Below are positions 36,015-48,290 of a stretch of DNA of 64,000 nucleotides, piece by piece. Numbering within the stretch: the stretch's first letter is position 1; each line of letters begins with the position of its first letter. A program made the translations under genes and the position numbers. The stretch is from contig OY740772.1 in NCBI GenBank assembly GCA_963513935.1, positions 104,431,989 to 104,495,988 of the forward strand, read 5' to 3'. The notes beneath the pieces were generated by a model. The model had not been told where the DNA came from. It ran no database searches and saw nothing but the letters and a program-made list of their open reading frames with translations. The stretch is from Aphrophora alni. Taxonomy: Eukaryota > Arthropoda > Insecta > Hemiptera > Aphrophoridae.

Positions 36015-36568
36015 ATATCAGTAAATGTGTTGGGTAAGAGATTTCGCTAAAGATATTTAATTTCAATAAGTGTGTTGAACACGAGATTTTGCTAAAGATA
36101 TTTAATTTCAATAAGTGTGTTGAGCACGAGATCTTGCTAAAGATATTTAATTTCAATAAGTGTGTTGAACACGAGATTTTGCTAAAGATATTTAATTTCA
36201 ATAAGTGTGTTGAGCACGAGATTTTGTTAAAGATATTTAATTTCAATAAGTGTGTTGAACACGAGATTTTGCTAAAGATATTTAATTTCAATAAGTGTGT
36301 TGAACACGAGATTTTGCTAAAGATATTTAATTTCAATAAGTGTGTTGAACACGAGATTTTGCTAAAGATATTTAATTTCAATAAGTGTGTTGAACACGAG
36401 ATTTTGCTAAAGATATTTAATTTCAATAAGTGTGTTGAGCACGAGATTTTGCTAAAGATATTTAATTTCAATAAGTGTGTTGAACACGAGATTTTGCTAA
36501 AGATATTTAATTTCAATAAGTGTGTTGAGCACGAGATCTTGCTAAAGATATTTAATTTCAATAAGTGT
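36015..36568 (+). repeat. 45-bp satellite array, block 1
   Basis: About 12 units of GATATTTAATTTCAATAAGT, GTGTTGAACACGAG and ATTTTGCTAAA, 45 bp per unit. Because 45 is a multiple of three and the unit lacks stops in one frame on each strand, long repetitive open frames appear on both strands. These are not genes. Edge units are more diverged. Confidence 0.97.
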
Positions 36569-36871
36569 GGCAAAACAAAAATGAAAAAGCACTTATAATT
36601 TCACAAAAAAACAATTTATTGCTACAGCTGTTTCGCCGTTAGGCATCGTCAGACAACTAAGAACTAAAAACTAAAATACAGGTCAACTTAACACTAACAT
36701 CTAGGAATGAAACACTAACATCCCCACCTTCATTCCTAGATGTTAGTGTTAAGTTGACCTGTATTTTAGTTTTTAGTTCTTAGTTGTCTGACGATGCCTA
36801 ACGGCGAAACAGCTGTAGCAATAAATTGTTTTTTTGTGAAATTATAAGTGCTTTTTCATTTTTGTTTTGCC
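36569..36871. mobile_element. Long palindrome (two CTGACGAT...GAAAC modules) splitting the satellite
   Basis: Arms of about 144 bp (36569-36712 and 36729-36871) are nearly exact complements around a 16-bp loop. Each arm carries one module, CTGACGAT, GCC/GGC stem with TAAC loop, GAAACAGCTG: at 36788-36810 on plus and 36630-36652 on minus. The outer sequence continues to about 36915 (TATGGAATTTCACCGAGTAC), which resembles my recollection of Penelope-like retroelement terminal sequence. This looks like a head-to-head terminal-repeat pair from such an element. That assignment is inference. Confidence 0.75.
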
Positions 36872-36902
36872 TTATTATGGAATTTCACCGAGTACCGACT
36901 GT

Positions 36903-37950
36903 AGTCACACTCAATATCAATAAGTGTGTTGAACACGAGATTTTGCTAAAGATATTTAATTTCAATAAGTGTGTTGAGCACGAGATTTTGCTAAAGATAT
37001 TTAATTTCAATAAGTGTGTTGAGCACGAGATTTTGCTAAAGATATTTAATTTCAATAAGTGTGTTGAACACGAGATTTTGCTAAAGATATTTAATTTCAA
37101 TAAGTGTGTTGAACACGAGATTTTGCTAAAGATATTTAATTTCAATAAGTGTGTTGAACACGAGATATTGCTAAAGATATTTAATTTCAATAAGTGTGTT
37201 GAGCACGAGATTTTGCTAAAGATATTTAATTTCAATAAGTGTGTTGAACACGAGATTTTGCTAAAGATATTTAATTTCAATAAGTGTGTTGAGCACGAGA
37301 TTTTGCTAAAGATATTTAATTTCAATAAGTGTGTTGAACACGAGATTTTGCTAAAGATATTTAATTTCAATAAGTGTGTTGAGCACGAGATTTTGCTAAA
37401 GATATTTAATTTCAATAAGTGTGTTGAGCACGAGATTTTGCTAAAGATATTTAATTTCAATAAGTGTGTTGAACACGAGATTTTGCTAAAGATATTTAAT
37501 TTCAATAAGTGTGTTGAGCACGAGATTTTGCTAAAGATATTTAATTTCAATAAGTGTGTTGAACACGAGATTTTGCTAAAGATATTTAATTTCAATAAGT
37601 GTGTTGAGCACGAGATTTTGCTAAAGATATTTAATTTCAATAAGTGTGTTGAACACGAGATTTCGCTAAAGATATTTAATATCAATAAGTATGTAGGGGC
37701 AGGTGATTTCGCTAAAGATATTTAATTTCAATAAGTGTGTTGAGCACGAGATTTCGCTAAAGATATTTAATATCAATAAGTATGTGGGGGCAGGTGATTT
37801 CGCTAAAGATATTTAATTTCAATAACTGTGTTGAGCAAGAGATTTCGCTAAAGATATTTAATATCAATAAGTATGTAGGGGCAGGTGATTTCGCTAAAGA
37901 AATTTAATTTCAATAAGTGTGTTGACCACGAGATTTTCTTAATGATATTT
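36903..37950 (+). repeat. 45-bp satellite array, block 2
   Basis: About 23 units of the same satellite. GTGTTGAACAC and GTGTTGAGCAC variants partly alternate from about 37190 on, suggesting a 90-bp dimer. At the 3' edge (37660-37890) units alternate with a variant carrying GTATGTAGGGGCAGGTGATT, a more diverged higher-order pattern. Confidence 0.97.
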
Positions 37951-38139
37951 AAATCCATTAGATGTGTTACGTAAATGATTTAAGTTTCAGAAAATTAATT
38001 CAACACTATCAAACATAAATCAATTTAAATATTTCTAATTACATTAAATTCAAAGATTAATACACATACATTGAAATTTTAGATAATGCATGTTATAAGT
38101 TATAGTATTGAAAAAGGTACATAGGCTACAAAGTTTGTT

Positions 38140-38925
38140 TTTCCTTGTTGTTTAAAGGCGAACATTTCGGTCATCATCGTTTTGTAAAAAAGGAAGAAAA
38201 TAACAAGTGAAGACACCCTAATTCTCTAATAGCGTCAGAGTTGGTCAAGAGAGAGATTTAACCCAAGATCCTGATAAACAGTCACCGGGGATCGTGGTTT
38301 AGTTGTGCCATAGGTTGGCAGTGCAATCTCGGTTTTACGACTAACCAGGATCACCAACCTGATTGGCAACCAAACGGTATTGAGAAAGCAGGGGATCAGC
38401 TTTGATATGTTGCTGATACGGAAGGCCAGTGACGTCAGGTCACGGAGAAGTGAGTGTTCGGCAAAAAACAGGACTGTAGGAGTCCTACGATTTGGGACAG
38501 TTTTAATTAAGTTATTAAAATTATTAAGTCGTGCTAAGTTTCGGAAAATGGCGTTGCCGATATTCTCGGTAAGGCCTATATGTCGGAACGCAGTAGTTAT
38601 AATTATATTTCGAGAGGTTCGTCTTAATAGGTTATCGTTCTTTGACCATCTCCAATACATTCGGTGTTGTTGTAGTTACTTTGGTAATTAGAATGTAAGC
38701 CATCCAAATTAATTTATTATTACGCATTAAGAACCGGTTACATAGTGGTGTTTGGTCTGACAAGGATAAGAAAATTAAGACGCATTTGGTCAATCTTAGC
38801 CTAATCCAGATATTCAATTCATCAATTTGGCCTCCAGCATCCCTAACGTATTGCAAGACTACATTAAAAAAGATACCTCGGGATTCCCAAGCCCGTACTC
38901 ATTATAAGCGAACCTCTGAGGGCAA
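38140..38925 (-). repeat. Dispersed repeat family A, copy 9, split by an insertion
   Basis: On the minus strand the start (GCCCTCAGAGGTTCGCTTAT to CCCGAGGTATC) lies at about 38869-38925. The continuation (ATCTTGGGTTAAATCTCTCT to CGATGATGACCGAAATGTTC) lies at about 38140-38283. About 585 bp of unrelated sequence separates them. Confidence 0.75.
38285..38868. mobile_element. Unclassified insertion inside a family A copy
   Basis: GC-richer sequence with open frames on both strands (for example 38380-38691 plus and 38235-38660 minus). None shows a motif I can name. The minus frame text, with ALPTYGTTKPRSPVTVYQDL, and its plus complement resemble retroelement-derived frames seen in arthropod annotations, but this is only an impression. 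The borders are set by where family A breaks off. Confidence 0.5.
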
Positions 38926-40879
38926 ATAAGAAGTAACAATAAGTTGGCTAAAAACTATCAAAATATATATAGAAAGTAAAGTTATATTATCAAAGAATGG
39001 CTGTTGATTCATAAAAGTTGGAGATGGAAGGAGATCCTTAATGAAAACCACGCTGAGCTGTAACTCTGTCAGAAACAATCTCTGACATTTTAATTTGTTA
39101 GGTATACTAAAGAAAATATTTCAGTCAGTCTAAATCATAGCTTCAAGTTCTCAAAAGTAATTCATCTTTCTAACAACAATAAAATGTGATGAAACTAAAA
39201 TGCATACTGTACCAACAAAACAAACTAAAAACGTTTTATTTATTTTAAGTGCATTATGACACGTGGATGCGAGAGCCAAGACACACCCAAGCGTTTGTTT
39301 ATTTCGGGAGTTGCACTCACCGGATGTACTGCTGGTGACAAATTTTCTCTGCCTCATAAATTAAGACAGAATTCTCAGCCAGTTTTATGTTTACATGTCT
39401 GCTTCAATTTATCCCGGTTTAGCTTTTTTTCCTTCATTTGAAGGGGAAAGTTACAAGTCGCACTTTATTACTCTAGGGTTTTTTTAATACGTAAATAAAA
39501 CGTAACAAGATATGTGGACATAAAAATTTAATTAAAATCAACAACTATATTGCACTGCACATACACACCATTTAAATATCACAAACGAATATTTGCGAGA
39601 AAATAAGTAAAAATGAGGACAATTTCCTAAAAAATATTAATACAATATGATTTTGTGGTTTCAAAGATTTACAATAAAATTGCGAAATGGAAGAAATTAA
39701 CTGTTTTTAGAATATTATGTTTCTATAGTTCACATAAATTACATGAAAATAATTTTAAAATAGGGCAGGGAGTTTCTTTAAATAAAAAAGGTTGATAGAT
39801 ATAGGTGGTTGGTTATACCTACGAAGATGTGACGAGTCAAAAAATATTCCATGTAAAATTAAATAGACTACTTAAAAACAATTAGGATATTGTAATTAAT
39901 TGTAAATTCAGGGTCATGAGAAATTTAGAATGTATATTACTTTAGTCCAATATTTTATAGAGGAGAAAAAAGTTCAGACGAATTTAATATTTATTGTTTT
40001 TAAAAATAAAAAAAAAAAATTGAAACCAAGATATTAGCAACAACAACTAAATATTTATATATGTTCCCACAGGATTTAAATTTAAATAGGACATATTTCT
40101 GTAAGTCTTTTTATAAAAAACAAAATTCAATTCTTTTAAAAGAGTGAATCAATTATTTTCAGTCAATTATCCTAAGCAACAACAAAACACTAATGACAAC
40201 AAGTTACTCTGCCTATCATTGGCATTGGAGCAAAATACAATTAAATCGACCGGTTATAATCTTTATTAAGATAAAACCAAAGCAGGAAATATTATCAAGT
40301 TCATTGACTGGTAAAAGATTAGAATAAGTCCCGTTATGGATTTTCCGCTCGTGTGGATCTATTTTTTTCTGTTTTAATTAATAATTGTTCAGGGCGTTAA
40401 GCACGAAGTGCTTGCAAACGAAACAAATGAGATATTAATATTGCTGACCATGTGGGTGCTCTCCTGTACGTTTCCAGGACTGCTCTTAATATTTAGTAGT
40501 GTAGGGATATTAAGTGGAAGGGACCACAAATAGTTTTTTTTACGGATATATACGTTGCGAAGAATCCGGAGTTGTTATTAGAATATCTGGCGTCGGGAAA
40601 TGCTCTTATAATTTAAAAAATCTCTTAGACACAACCGCTTTTAACTGATTTTCCAATGAGACTAGTCCATTGGAATAACATGACTTTATATAAGGTGTCG
40701 TACTATTTGCTCTCTCGTTAGTAATGTATTTTCAATCCTTTTACTCACATCTGGATGTATGACTGGAACTTAAGGTGGATTCAAGTTTACACTAAGACAG
40801 TATAGCTAATGAGGTTGAAGACAGCAGTGTAATCATCTACTTAGAAGACAAGTAAAGGACAGCGATTGTCTAAAATTGG
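38926..40879. other. AT-rich stretch, nothing recognised
   Basis: Includes a short GC-richer patch near 39250-39360 with small overlapping frames on both strands, none with a motif. The rest is AT-rich and unassigned. Confidence 0.4.
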
Positions 40880-41460
40880 TTGTTGTTTTTTAAATTTTGC
40901 GCAAAATCACAAAAATCGTCTTTAACTTGTACGATATATATACATCCTGTGTTTTGTGTTTTGTGAGTGTAAACATCATGTGTGATGCGACACTTCCACC
41001 TCCTGTATTTGCTACTTTTACAACTATAAAACCAAACATGTTGACAGAATTTAATAAAACTTGATATGTGGGCATATTTTAACCACATCTCGGAAATTTC
41101 AAAATCGGGTTTAATGATTTTGATCAAATTTTTCTTAAAGTATCCAGATGAACCCCCAAAAACGTATTGGTCGCCTTCCAAAAATTCCGGTTCGTGAAAT
41201 ATCATCATGGAACTGTTATAAACTTCTTTTCTCAAAATTGGCAGTACGTTTTTAAATAAGCTCAAATTATTTATTAAATGTGCAAAATAGCTTGAATCAT
41301 AATCATCATCATGTTACCGAAGTGTTGTCTATTGACAAAAATTGATTATCTCGGAAAAAAGCTTTAAACAATACAAATACTTTTTAATTTTTAGTTAAAT
41401 TATCCAAAAAAAACCCTTTTCAAATCATTTTTTCACTCGTTGGTAAGAAAAAATGTAGGC
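40880..41460 (-). repeat. Dispersed repeat family B, copy 9
   Basis: On the minus strand it reads CACGAACCGGAATTTTTGGA, GGCGACCAATACGTTTTTGG, then GAAAAATTTGATCAAAATCA and CCGAGATGTGGTTAAAATAT. The 131-codon minus frame here lies in the repeat. Confidence 0.65.
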
Positions 41461-41534
41461 AATTTGATTGTCTATTACAATAATAAACATTCATGCCTTG
41501 AATTTTGTTTCGGGAATTTTATTTAGATGTAAAG

Positions 41535-42349
41535 CAGGCATCCTCACTACGCGGCCCGCGGGCCACATGCGGCCCTCGGGACGATTTTTTGCGGCCCTCG
41601 GACTGTTAGGAATTAAAACAAAATATAAGAGTTATGAAAAATATTTTATGAAAAAATTACAAAATACTTTATAAACATATATTATATTTCCTAATTTGGT
41701 GTAATGATCTGAAGGGCGAAATGTTTGTGAGGTTTATTGACCTCAGAAAGTTTCAAGAACCATTTCGCTTGGTGGAAAATCCATGGGCAATAACAACAGC
41801 AAATGTAGCCCATCTTTCTGTTTTTGGATACGAAGCTAGGGATTTGAAGAATGAGTTAATCGATCTTCAGAATGATACGGAGCTAAAAAGTATTTTTGAA
41901 GACAAAAGGAAGAATAAAACTCACTATGAGTTTTGGAAATCGGTTGAAGTTAATTGACTGTGCTCAGAAAATTATGTGTGTTTTTGCATAAACTTATGTG
42001 TGTGAATCTACATTCAGTAAGCTGAAGTTCATAAAAAACCAGTACAGATCCAGGTTAACAAGTGAGAACGTTGAAAACATTTTGAGAATTTCAGTTTCTT
42101 CCCAACCTGCTAATATAGATGCCATATTAGAGAGCTGTGAAAGATTTCACCCATCCACTTCAAATAATTAACGAATTCAAGTATTCCTGGAATTAAGTAA
42201 AAGACATTTGCAGTTTATTTTATTGATGTAATAAACTTATGTTATAATCATATTTTTTGTAAGTTATTTAATGCCACTTGTACTTGCGGCCCTAAAAAAA
42301 TTTTATGCAAACCCATTGGCTCTCTAAGAAATCCTAGTGAGGATCCCTG
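41535..42349 (+). mobile_element. hAT element, deleted, with perfect 8-bp target-site duplication
   Basis: The ends CAGGCATCCTCACTA and TAGTGAGGATCCCTG are imperfect terminal inverted repeats. ATGTAAAG flanks the element on both sides (41527-41534 and 42350-42357), the 8-bp duplication expected of hAT. Subterminal GCGGCCC words occur on both sides. The element is 815 bp and holds only the last part of a transposase, so it depends on an outside source for movement. Confidence 0.93.
41721..42171 (+). pseudogene. C-terminal remnant of a hAT transposase (GTF2IRD2-like)
   Basis: The first segment (41721-41957) encodes LKNELIDLQNDTELKSIFED and ends at a stop. A second segment in another frame (42001-42171) encodes CESTFSKLKFIKNQYRSRLT, then SENVENILRIS, the dimerisation block at the C-terminus of hAT transposases. 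The order and wording match the hAT group from which vertebrate GTF2IRD2-type genes derive. Stop and frameshift make it non-functional. Confidence 0.8.
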
Positions 42350-42754
42350 ATGTAAAGTAATCTCACCGGTGGGGTTAGATTTTCATTTCGTTCAATTTTG
42401 TTAGCGTTTGTCTCTAAAAATGGTTAATTTGAAGGGAGTATTTGAGAAATATCCTGGTGGACGAAGATATGACTTATCGAAGACCACGCTTGTTCTCCTG
42501 TTAACTAGTTAGATTTCAAGACTGCTAAAATTGTTAAGGTTTCCAATAAATAACTTCTAGCTGATGAGTCAATAAAATTGGATCACCATTCTTGTGGCTT
42601 CATGAATTGGTTGACAAATAATGAAACTGGAGATAATGTTACAAGAGCGTGATTTGGAAGTACTCTATTAGGAATTGTACTGCTCCCATAACGAGAATAT
42701 AAAAACTAAATTTTACTATAAAATTATGTTTCAACTCTTGAATGTCACCAGGTT

Positions 42755-42990
42755 TAGTAACTGTGGGCGTGGCATTCCCGAGGGGTTCTACTAGATTATA
42801 CACTTTTCATGTATTGTTGGGTTATATCCCTCTCTATCATACTTTCCTATCTTCTCTTAACGAACTATTGTTCCCTTACGACCTTGATGTTAATAAAGTA
42901 TTCAAGGGCTAGAAGTCCTTATTTGATGTTCTTTTCGTCCTTTTTTTTATAAGGCGATAATGACAAAGAGGTTTTTGCCTTTAAACAAAA
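42755..42990 (+). repeat. Dispersed repeat family A, copy 10
   Basis: Landmarks are GTGGGCGTGGCATTCCCGAG, GGGTTATATCCCTCTCTATC, AAGTATTCAAGGGCTAGAAG and AAGGCGATAATGACAAAGAG followed by GTTTTTGCC. Confidence 0.75.
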
Positions 42991-43429
42991 TTTAATGTCA
43001 GCGATATTACTAAATTGTAAATGGTTTAATCTCTATAATTTGAAATACCAATCTTACACTCACGTGATGCGTGTTGCATACACTCTAGCGCACAGGCTAT
43101 CATTGGATGCTATCTTTACAATTTGCTAATTCTTTTTAATCATACACTCAAAATAAATACTTTACATGCAAAGAAGAGGTGCGATCAACAAATAAATTAC
43201 AGACCGAGCGAACCTTAGATCCTGTTTTAAATTGACCAATGGAATTTCGTCTGTTTGTTAAGCAATAACTGCAAAAAGTATCTTGTAATCGTAATAAAAT
43301 ATAAGAAGTTTCTTTGAAACCAGGGTGTGTGACAAAGGATTTTTTAATCTTTCCACGCATATTATGGTAGGTAATGTATCAAAAAAATCGATGACAAGTT
43401 TATTTGCCGATATTACCGTAAACGAGTTG

Positions 43430-43745
43430 ACCGATTTTAATGAAATTTTATATTATGTGACCATAATTAATATTGGCTAAATGTAGGAATTAAATATTTT
43501 CTCGATAATTCAAAATTCGAGGGTAACTACCTTAAGAAAAAAACAAAATAACGATTTTCACGCCCTGGAAGGGTACAAACAAAACATACTGGTCGCTATC
43601 CCTTCCTAAAATAACAGTTGGTGAGTTATCGGTATAAAAAAATAAGACTTTAATGAAATACGTCATTTATCAAAATCAGCTCTACCAATTTCGTTCAAAT
43701 TTTAGTGAAATGTACAAAATCGTAGTGAAAAAAATATTAGGGATC
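43430..43745 (-). repeat. Dispersed repeat family B, copy 10
   Basis: Minus-strand landmarks are TTTGAACGAAATTGGTAGAG, CTGATTTTGATAAATGACG, a TTATACCGATAACTCACC block, and GCGACCAGTATGTTTTGTTT. Confidence 0.65.
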
Positions 43746-46054
43746 ACCTGCTAAAATGCAAAAAGGAAACAATTCTGATATTATAAAAATAACAAGGTAT
43801 TTTCTCATAAAATATCTAATTTTACCAGCTCTATAAATCTGTGGAGGGGATTTATTTTCCAATTTCAAAACTTTTTGTATTGTTTTAAGAAACCATACAA
43901 ATTTGGTGCATTCTGTACAGGGTACTTAATTTTTGTATCAACCTGTAGATATTAAACCGTTCTGAACAGTATGTATAATCTATAAGAAACAAGCCACCGC
44001 CACGTTGCTCGCCAAGGTAACCGCTAATTTCCTCCTACCTCACACAGGATGGTCATGGTCCAAGGTTCCGTCCGGAGCCAATTAGGCTTGTTTCTACGCA
44101 TGCTCTGTGCTCTCATTAGAGGACTTTCAACACTCTGATTTTCCTAATAAGGAACTCTCAATTATTTTAATTGAGCAACATGCAAATATGCAATTACAGA
44201 TTAGTTTTGTACGAGTTAAATTTCTGGTCTACAGGAATTATTCATTAACCTCTGTACGTTAATTTTTTAGAAAAAAATCTTAACCTATATGTATCTAAAA
44301 ATATACAAGTGTTAGTAGAATTATTACATTCTTGGATACGATGTACTTGTAGAGCCCACGGCCACGCCCGAATAGAAGTCGTGCTTTCTCCAGAGTCGCT
44401 TCCTAAGCATCAAAACTATAACCATCCGTAACTTTGAAACAGTAGAATGTGGATTTACACTTAATCTCTATCAAACATTTATTTTAATTTAGGAAGTACT
44501 GAACCTGTTTAAAAAAAAATCAGTTATAAATTGCTTTTAAATTTATTTTTCCAACAACAAAAAATTGGTTATAACTTGGGAACTACTGCATCGATTTAAC
44601 GTTCTAATAAACGTTCATTATACCATCTCCGTCTCTGACAGTGGGAAAAAGATATGGAAACAGCTTCATATCTTTGCTTCTTTACAAATTAAAAAAACGT
44701 AAAACATGTCATTGTATAGCTCTTGACGTTTGGTATATACAGGATGTTTCAAAATAACATTAAATGAGATTTTCCTTAACGTTTTTAAATGCGAAATTTG
44801 CAATTCTTACCAATTTAAAATCATCAAAATATTGGTTTGAGTTTCGTACCTCTATTACCCACTTATAAGGTATTACTTTTTAATAAGGTTTTTTTTTTTA
44901 AATATTTTTCTCCACGCTGTATGTTGTTACATTATAACTGTATATATTTTAGTTGCTACTGTTTCCATATCTTCATTTTCAGTCCTTACTTTTGCTCTAT
45001 GGAGAATAATTACTTACTAAGCTACGATTGAAAGAAGAACACCCATTGAAAAGATGTATATGAAAAGAGAGTAGTAAAAAAATTAATACGAATAATAACA
45101 AAACTTAAATAATACATCAAAGGTCACCAAAAAATAAGAAAACACCTGTCCTGTGAAAAAGAAATATACAAAATGAAACAATTAAACTCGCACTCAACAC
45201 GAATCATAATTAATTGAGAAGAAAGTGAAACATACGATAAAAATGTAGTCTACGAAATAAAATGTTAAGTGCAACACAACAAGGCGTTTCAGAACGAAAG
45301 TTAAAAACAAGATTTATGAAGTCGTATAAATACGAGAAGAGAGGTTTAAATTGCGCTACTAATTTATAACAAGGAGCTATATGAAATGAAAGACTTTATT
45401 TAGGTTATTACACCAAAGAAAAACGTCTGAATATAATGGAAAATGTGGACATTTTAAAATTAAAGTTACACGGAGAAAATATTGTTAAAGAGCAAATATA
45501 CAACCAATCAGAAGTAACGATCCGAAACCTAAAAATGTTAAAGAAAACAAAATAAATTAGTAAATCTATAAAAACAAATAACCCAGGAGGCGGAGCCTGG
45601 TGGCTGTATATATGGACGGGTCCTTCACAAACTTATTCAGTACTAAAGTAGCTCTCGAAGATGGAGGAACTCCGAAACGCGTCGACAAAAAAAAATACAA
45701 TGATTAGCAGAAGAGTGTACTCAAACTAATTTTTTGGTATGACGTAATAACTCGAGTTATTAACTATTAAACGGAGAAATTTCACTGCTACATTAAAAAC
45801 GCCATAACACGGTCAATTGCAATCGTATAAAAACTAGTAAAAAAAAAAACATATAATTTGATCTTAACCAATTGTTTGTAAGATTTTTACTTCAAGAGAT
45901 AATCACAAAAGTTGTTACAACCCCTCATGTTAAAAACAACTCTGGAGAGAGAAGTCACTATTCGATTTCGTAAAAAGGAAATCCTCAATTTTTTTTAACA
46001 CTCTAATTTTTTCGATTTTAAGCCTAAAAAAAACTGATGTTTTAATTTATATAA
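43746..46054. other. AT-rich stretch; one isolated MITE end and one CTGANGAT-type module
   Basis: GTATATACAGGATGTTTCAA near 44733 resembles the left end of the MITE at 46676. The module at 45653-45686 is listed separately. No gene was recognised. Confidence 0.4.
45585..45695 (+). mobile_element. Isolated terminal-repeat-like fragment with a CGAAGAT...GAAAC module
   Basis: CCAGG/CCTGG hairpin words, TGTATATATGGACGGG and then, at 45653-45686, TCGAAGAT, a perfect GGAG/CTCC stem with GAA loop, and GAAACGCGTCGAC. The order (GC hairpin, TATA-like word, module) resembles Penelope-like terminal repeats as I recall them. The first box is mutated (CTCGAAGA for CTGAAGA). No inverted arms were seen. Confidence 0.55.
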
Positions 46055-46290
46055 CGTGTTTTTCTTGTTATTTAAAGGCAAATAATCATTCGATCATCAT
46101 TGGCTTATGAAAGAAATGAAGAAAAGAACATACAATTAAGACCCTGGAATACTCCAATAGAGACGTCATCAAAAAAGCACAAGAGAGACGTGATCAGAAA
46201 ATGTAAGATCTAAACCAAACGTGCAGATCCGGCGAGAGTCTATCGGGATTGACACTTAGGAATGAGCCCAGGAAAGAATAACTTATAAAA
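46055..46290 (-). repeat. Dispersed repeat family A, copy 11
   Basis: Minus-strand landmarks are TCCCGATAGACTCTCGCCGG, TTTGGTTTAGATCTTACATT, CTATTGGAGTATTCCAGGGT and TTTGCCTTTAAATAACAAG. Confidence 0.7.
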
Positions 46291-46675
46291 ATTTCACAAA
46301 GTTATAAAAATATAAAATAAATAATTATTTATGTCCAGTGATACTGATTTCATCCCGTGATGACCTCTGAACCAAGATACAACTTGCACAACACAATTAA
46401 TTAGAGTAATATAAACCCTAGTCGCATCATTAAAGCATCGCAAAGTCAGAAACCACTAGAATTACATACCAAACTCACAGTTAATTAATTTACAACTTAA
46501 TTGAATGTTAGCCAGCTGACTACGCTACGCCGTGTTGACATTTGGCAACATTGCAGTCTAGCTTCCGCATGATAGAGAGCAAGATAATCGTAGGTCAGGT
46601 TAGGTTATGATTAGATTAAAAATGTCATCTTGGATTACTCGTCCATCTCTCCAGTATTAGTAATTTGAATATATA

Positions 46676-47008
46676 CAGAATGTTTCCCAAAACTTCAGAA
46701 GCGGAATCCTCACGTCAAAACCGATGAAAAAAATCTATATATATTTCCTAAAATGCTTAATTTTTTACCTAGCCGTCATTTGTGTTTTTAACAAAAAATT
46801 AATATCATATTAACTGTAAATAATATGGAATTGAAAACGAATATTTTGTTATTCCGCCATTTTGTTTTCATTGATCATATAGAAAAGAAACGCGACTGTA
46901 CTTTTTAACATATCTATGTAACACAACTGTAAAGTGTCAAATTTGTAGAGTGTTCCATAGATCCGGGATATTAATTAAAAAATAGCAACCTCTTCGTGGA
47001 ACACCCGG
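46676..47008. mobile_element. Mariner-like MITE (family D) with TA flanks
   Basis: The left end CAGAATGTTTCCCAAAACTT and right end GTGGAACACCCGG are imperfect inverted repeats, each bordered by TA. The interior has no coding sequence; it includes CCGCCATTTTG. A second copy lacking its right end starts near 57883, and single ends occur near 12826, 44733 and 60820. Confidence 0.65.
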
Positions 47009-48169
47009 TATATAAGGCATGTGTATGCAGTTAGGAGAAAATGTTTTCAGTTTTTTATTTTCCATGTTTTATAACTATTAAAATAATATAAAATAATTAT
47101 ATAGCAACATTTAAAAACACCTATATTAAAATATGCAGAATAATGTACCAACAAAACAAAATAAAAGTTATGTTTGAATTACTTGAACTGAGAAAAACAC
47201 ACAAAAAATTTACTTGTACCTAAACACACAAAAAATAAGTTTCGTAAAAACGCATTTTAAGGTGGATAAACCTAATATTAAATTTTTTTTTTTCCTTTTC
47301 CAAATTATTAAAAAATGGATTTTTTCTAAACCTTTCCAATTTGAAGTACGATAATTTGAAATTTAGACTAAAAAACGCTTCTAAATTAAAATAGCCATGC
47401 CTGAATAATGATATGATACCTGTGTAATAAATATTAACAGTTGCGCATAAGGTTTATTTTTCTCCAGGGGTAGAATAGGCAATCTGTCTACACCACTCAA
47501 ATGATTTGTTGCCGTACCATTGGTCAACTCCTAACGGAAATAACACTTAACTGAAGGGGCAATACAATTTTTTTTTAAAATATTTAGGGCTGACTCTCCT
47601 TAAGAACATTAACTCTAAGATGGCGCCCAAGAAAGCACCATATTAATTTCAAATTCACATTCCTGGAGTCTACAAATAGAGGCCACACCACAGTCAGTAT
47701 ATCGCTGTTCTCATTTCAACGCTTCATTATAGTTAACCGGAACTTCCGACCATAGCTAATATCAATGTCGGAATATTTCTTTAGGATAAGACCTTGTAAA
47801 TACCGCCAGCCTCCTTGTCTGCCAAACTCGTTGTAACAATGTTTTCGTATTAGCGGTGATACTGGATAAAAACGGATTTATAATTTATTCCGAAATTTTC
47901 GAACCATAAACGTTGATAGTTAATCAAAAAATTAAAATAAACTTGCTTTGCTTGTGACATAAACAAGTTTTCTGTTTAAATCGCATTCGATTAAAATCTA
48001 GCGTTTGTTCATTATATTTTTTCTAATTATTTCTGAAAAGTACACATTTTTTATTTGCAATTGTGTATGCGACAGTTGGAAAACTAAGCGTTTCCAGACA
48101 TATGTTTATAGATACTTTTTACTTTATTTGGATTTATATAAACAACCACTTAAAATTTGGAACGAGATT
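47009..48169. other. AT-rich stretch, nothing recognised
   Basis: No coding or mobile signature was identified. Confidence 0.4.
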
Positions 48170-48290
48170 TCCTGAACAACTAAGCGAGTGGAATCTTTTC
48201 AATATATACATATACAAGAAGCCCTCACACGAGCGAAGCGAATGGAATCTTTTTAATATATACATACACACGAGGCCCGCAAAGGGTAAG
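48170..48290 (-). repeat. Dispersed repeat family C, fragment
   Basis: On the minus strand it reads GGGCCTCGTGTGTATGTATA, TATTAAAAAGATTCCATTCG, then CTTCGCTCGTGTGAG, with the second half duplicated in tandem. It matches 63640-63710. Confidence 0.6.

Noticed and set aside
35992..37725. Four long open frames of 169-299 codons with 15-residue repeats, on both strands
   Set aside because: They are translations of the 45-bp satellite. Being open on both strands with perfect periodicity and no non-repeat domain shows they are not genes.
36015..37950. Regular repeats that could look like a CRISPR array
   Set aside because: The units are directly tandem with no unique spacers, and the DNA is eukaryotic.
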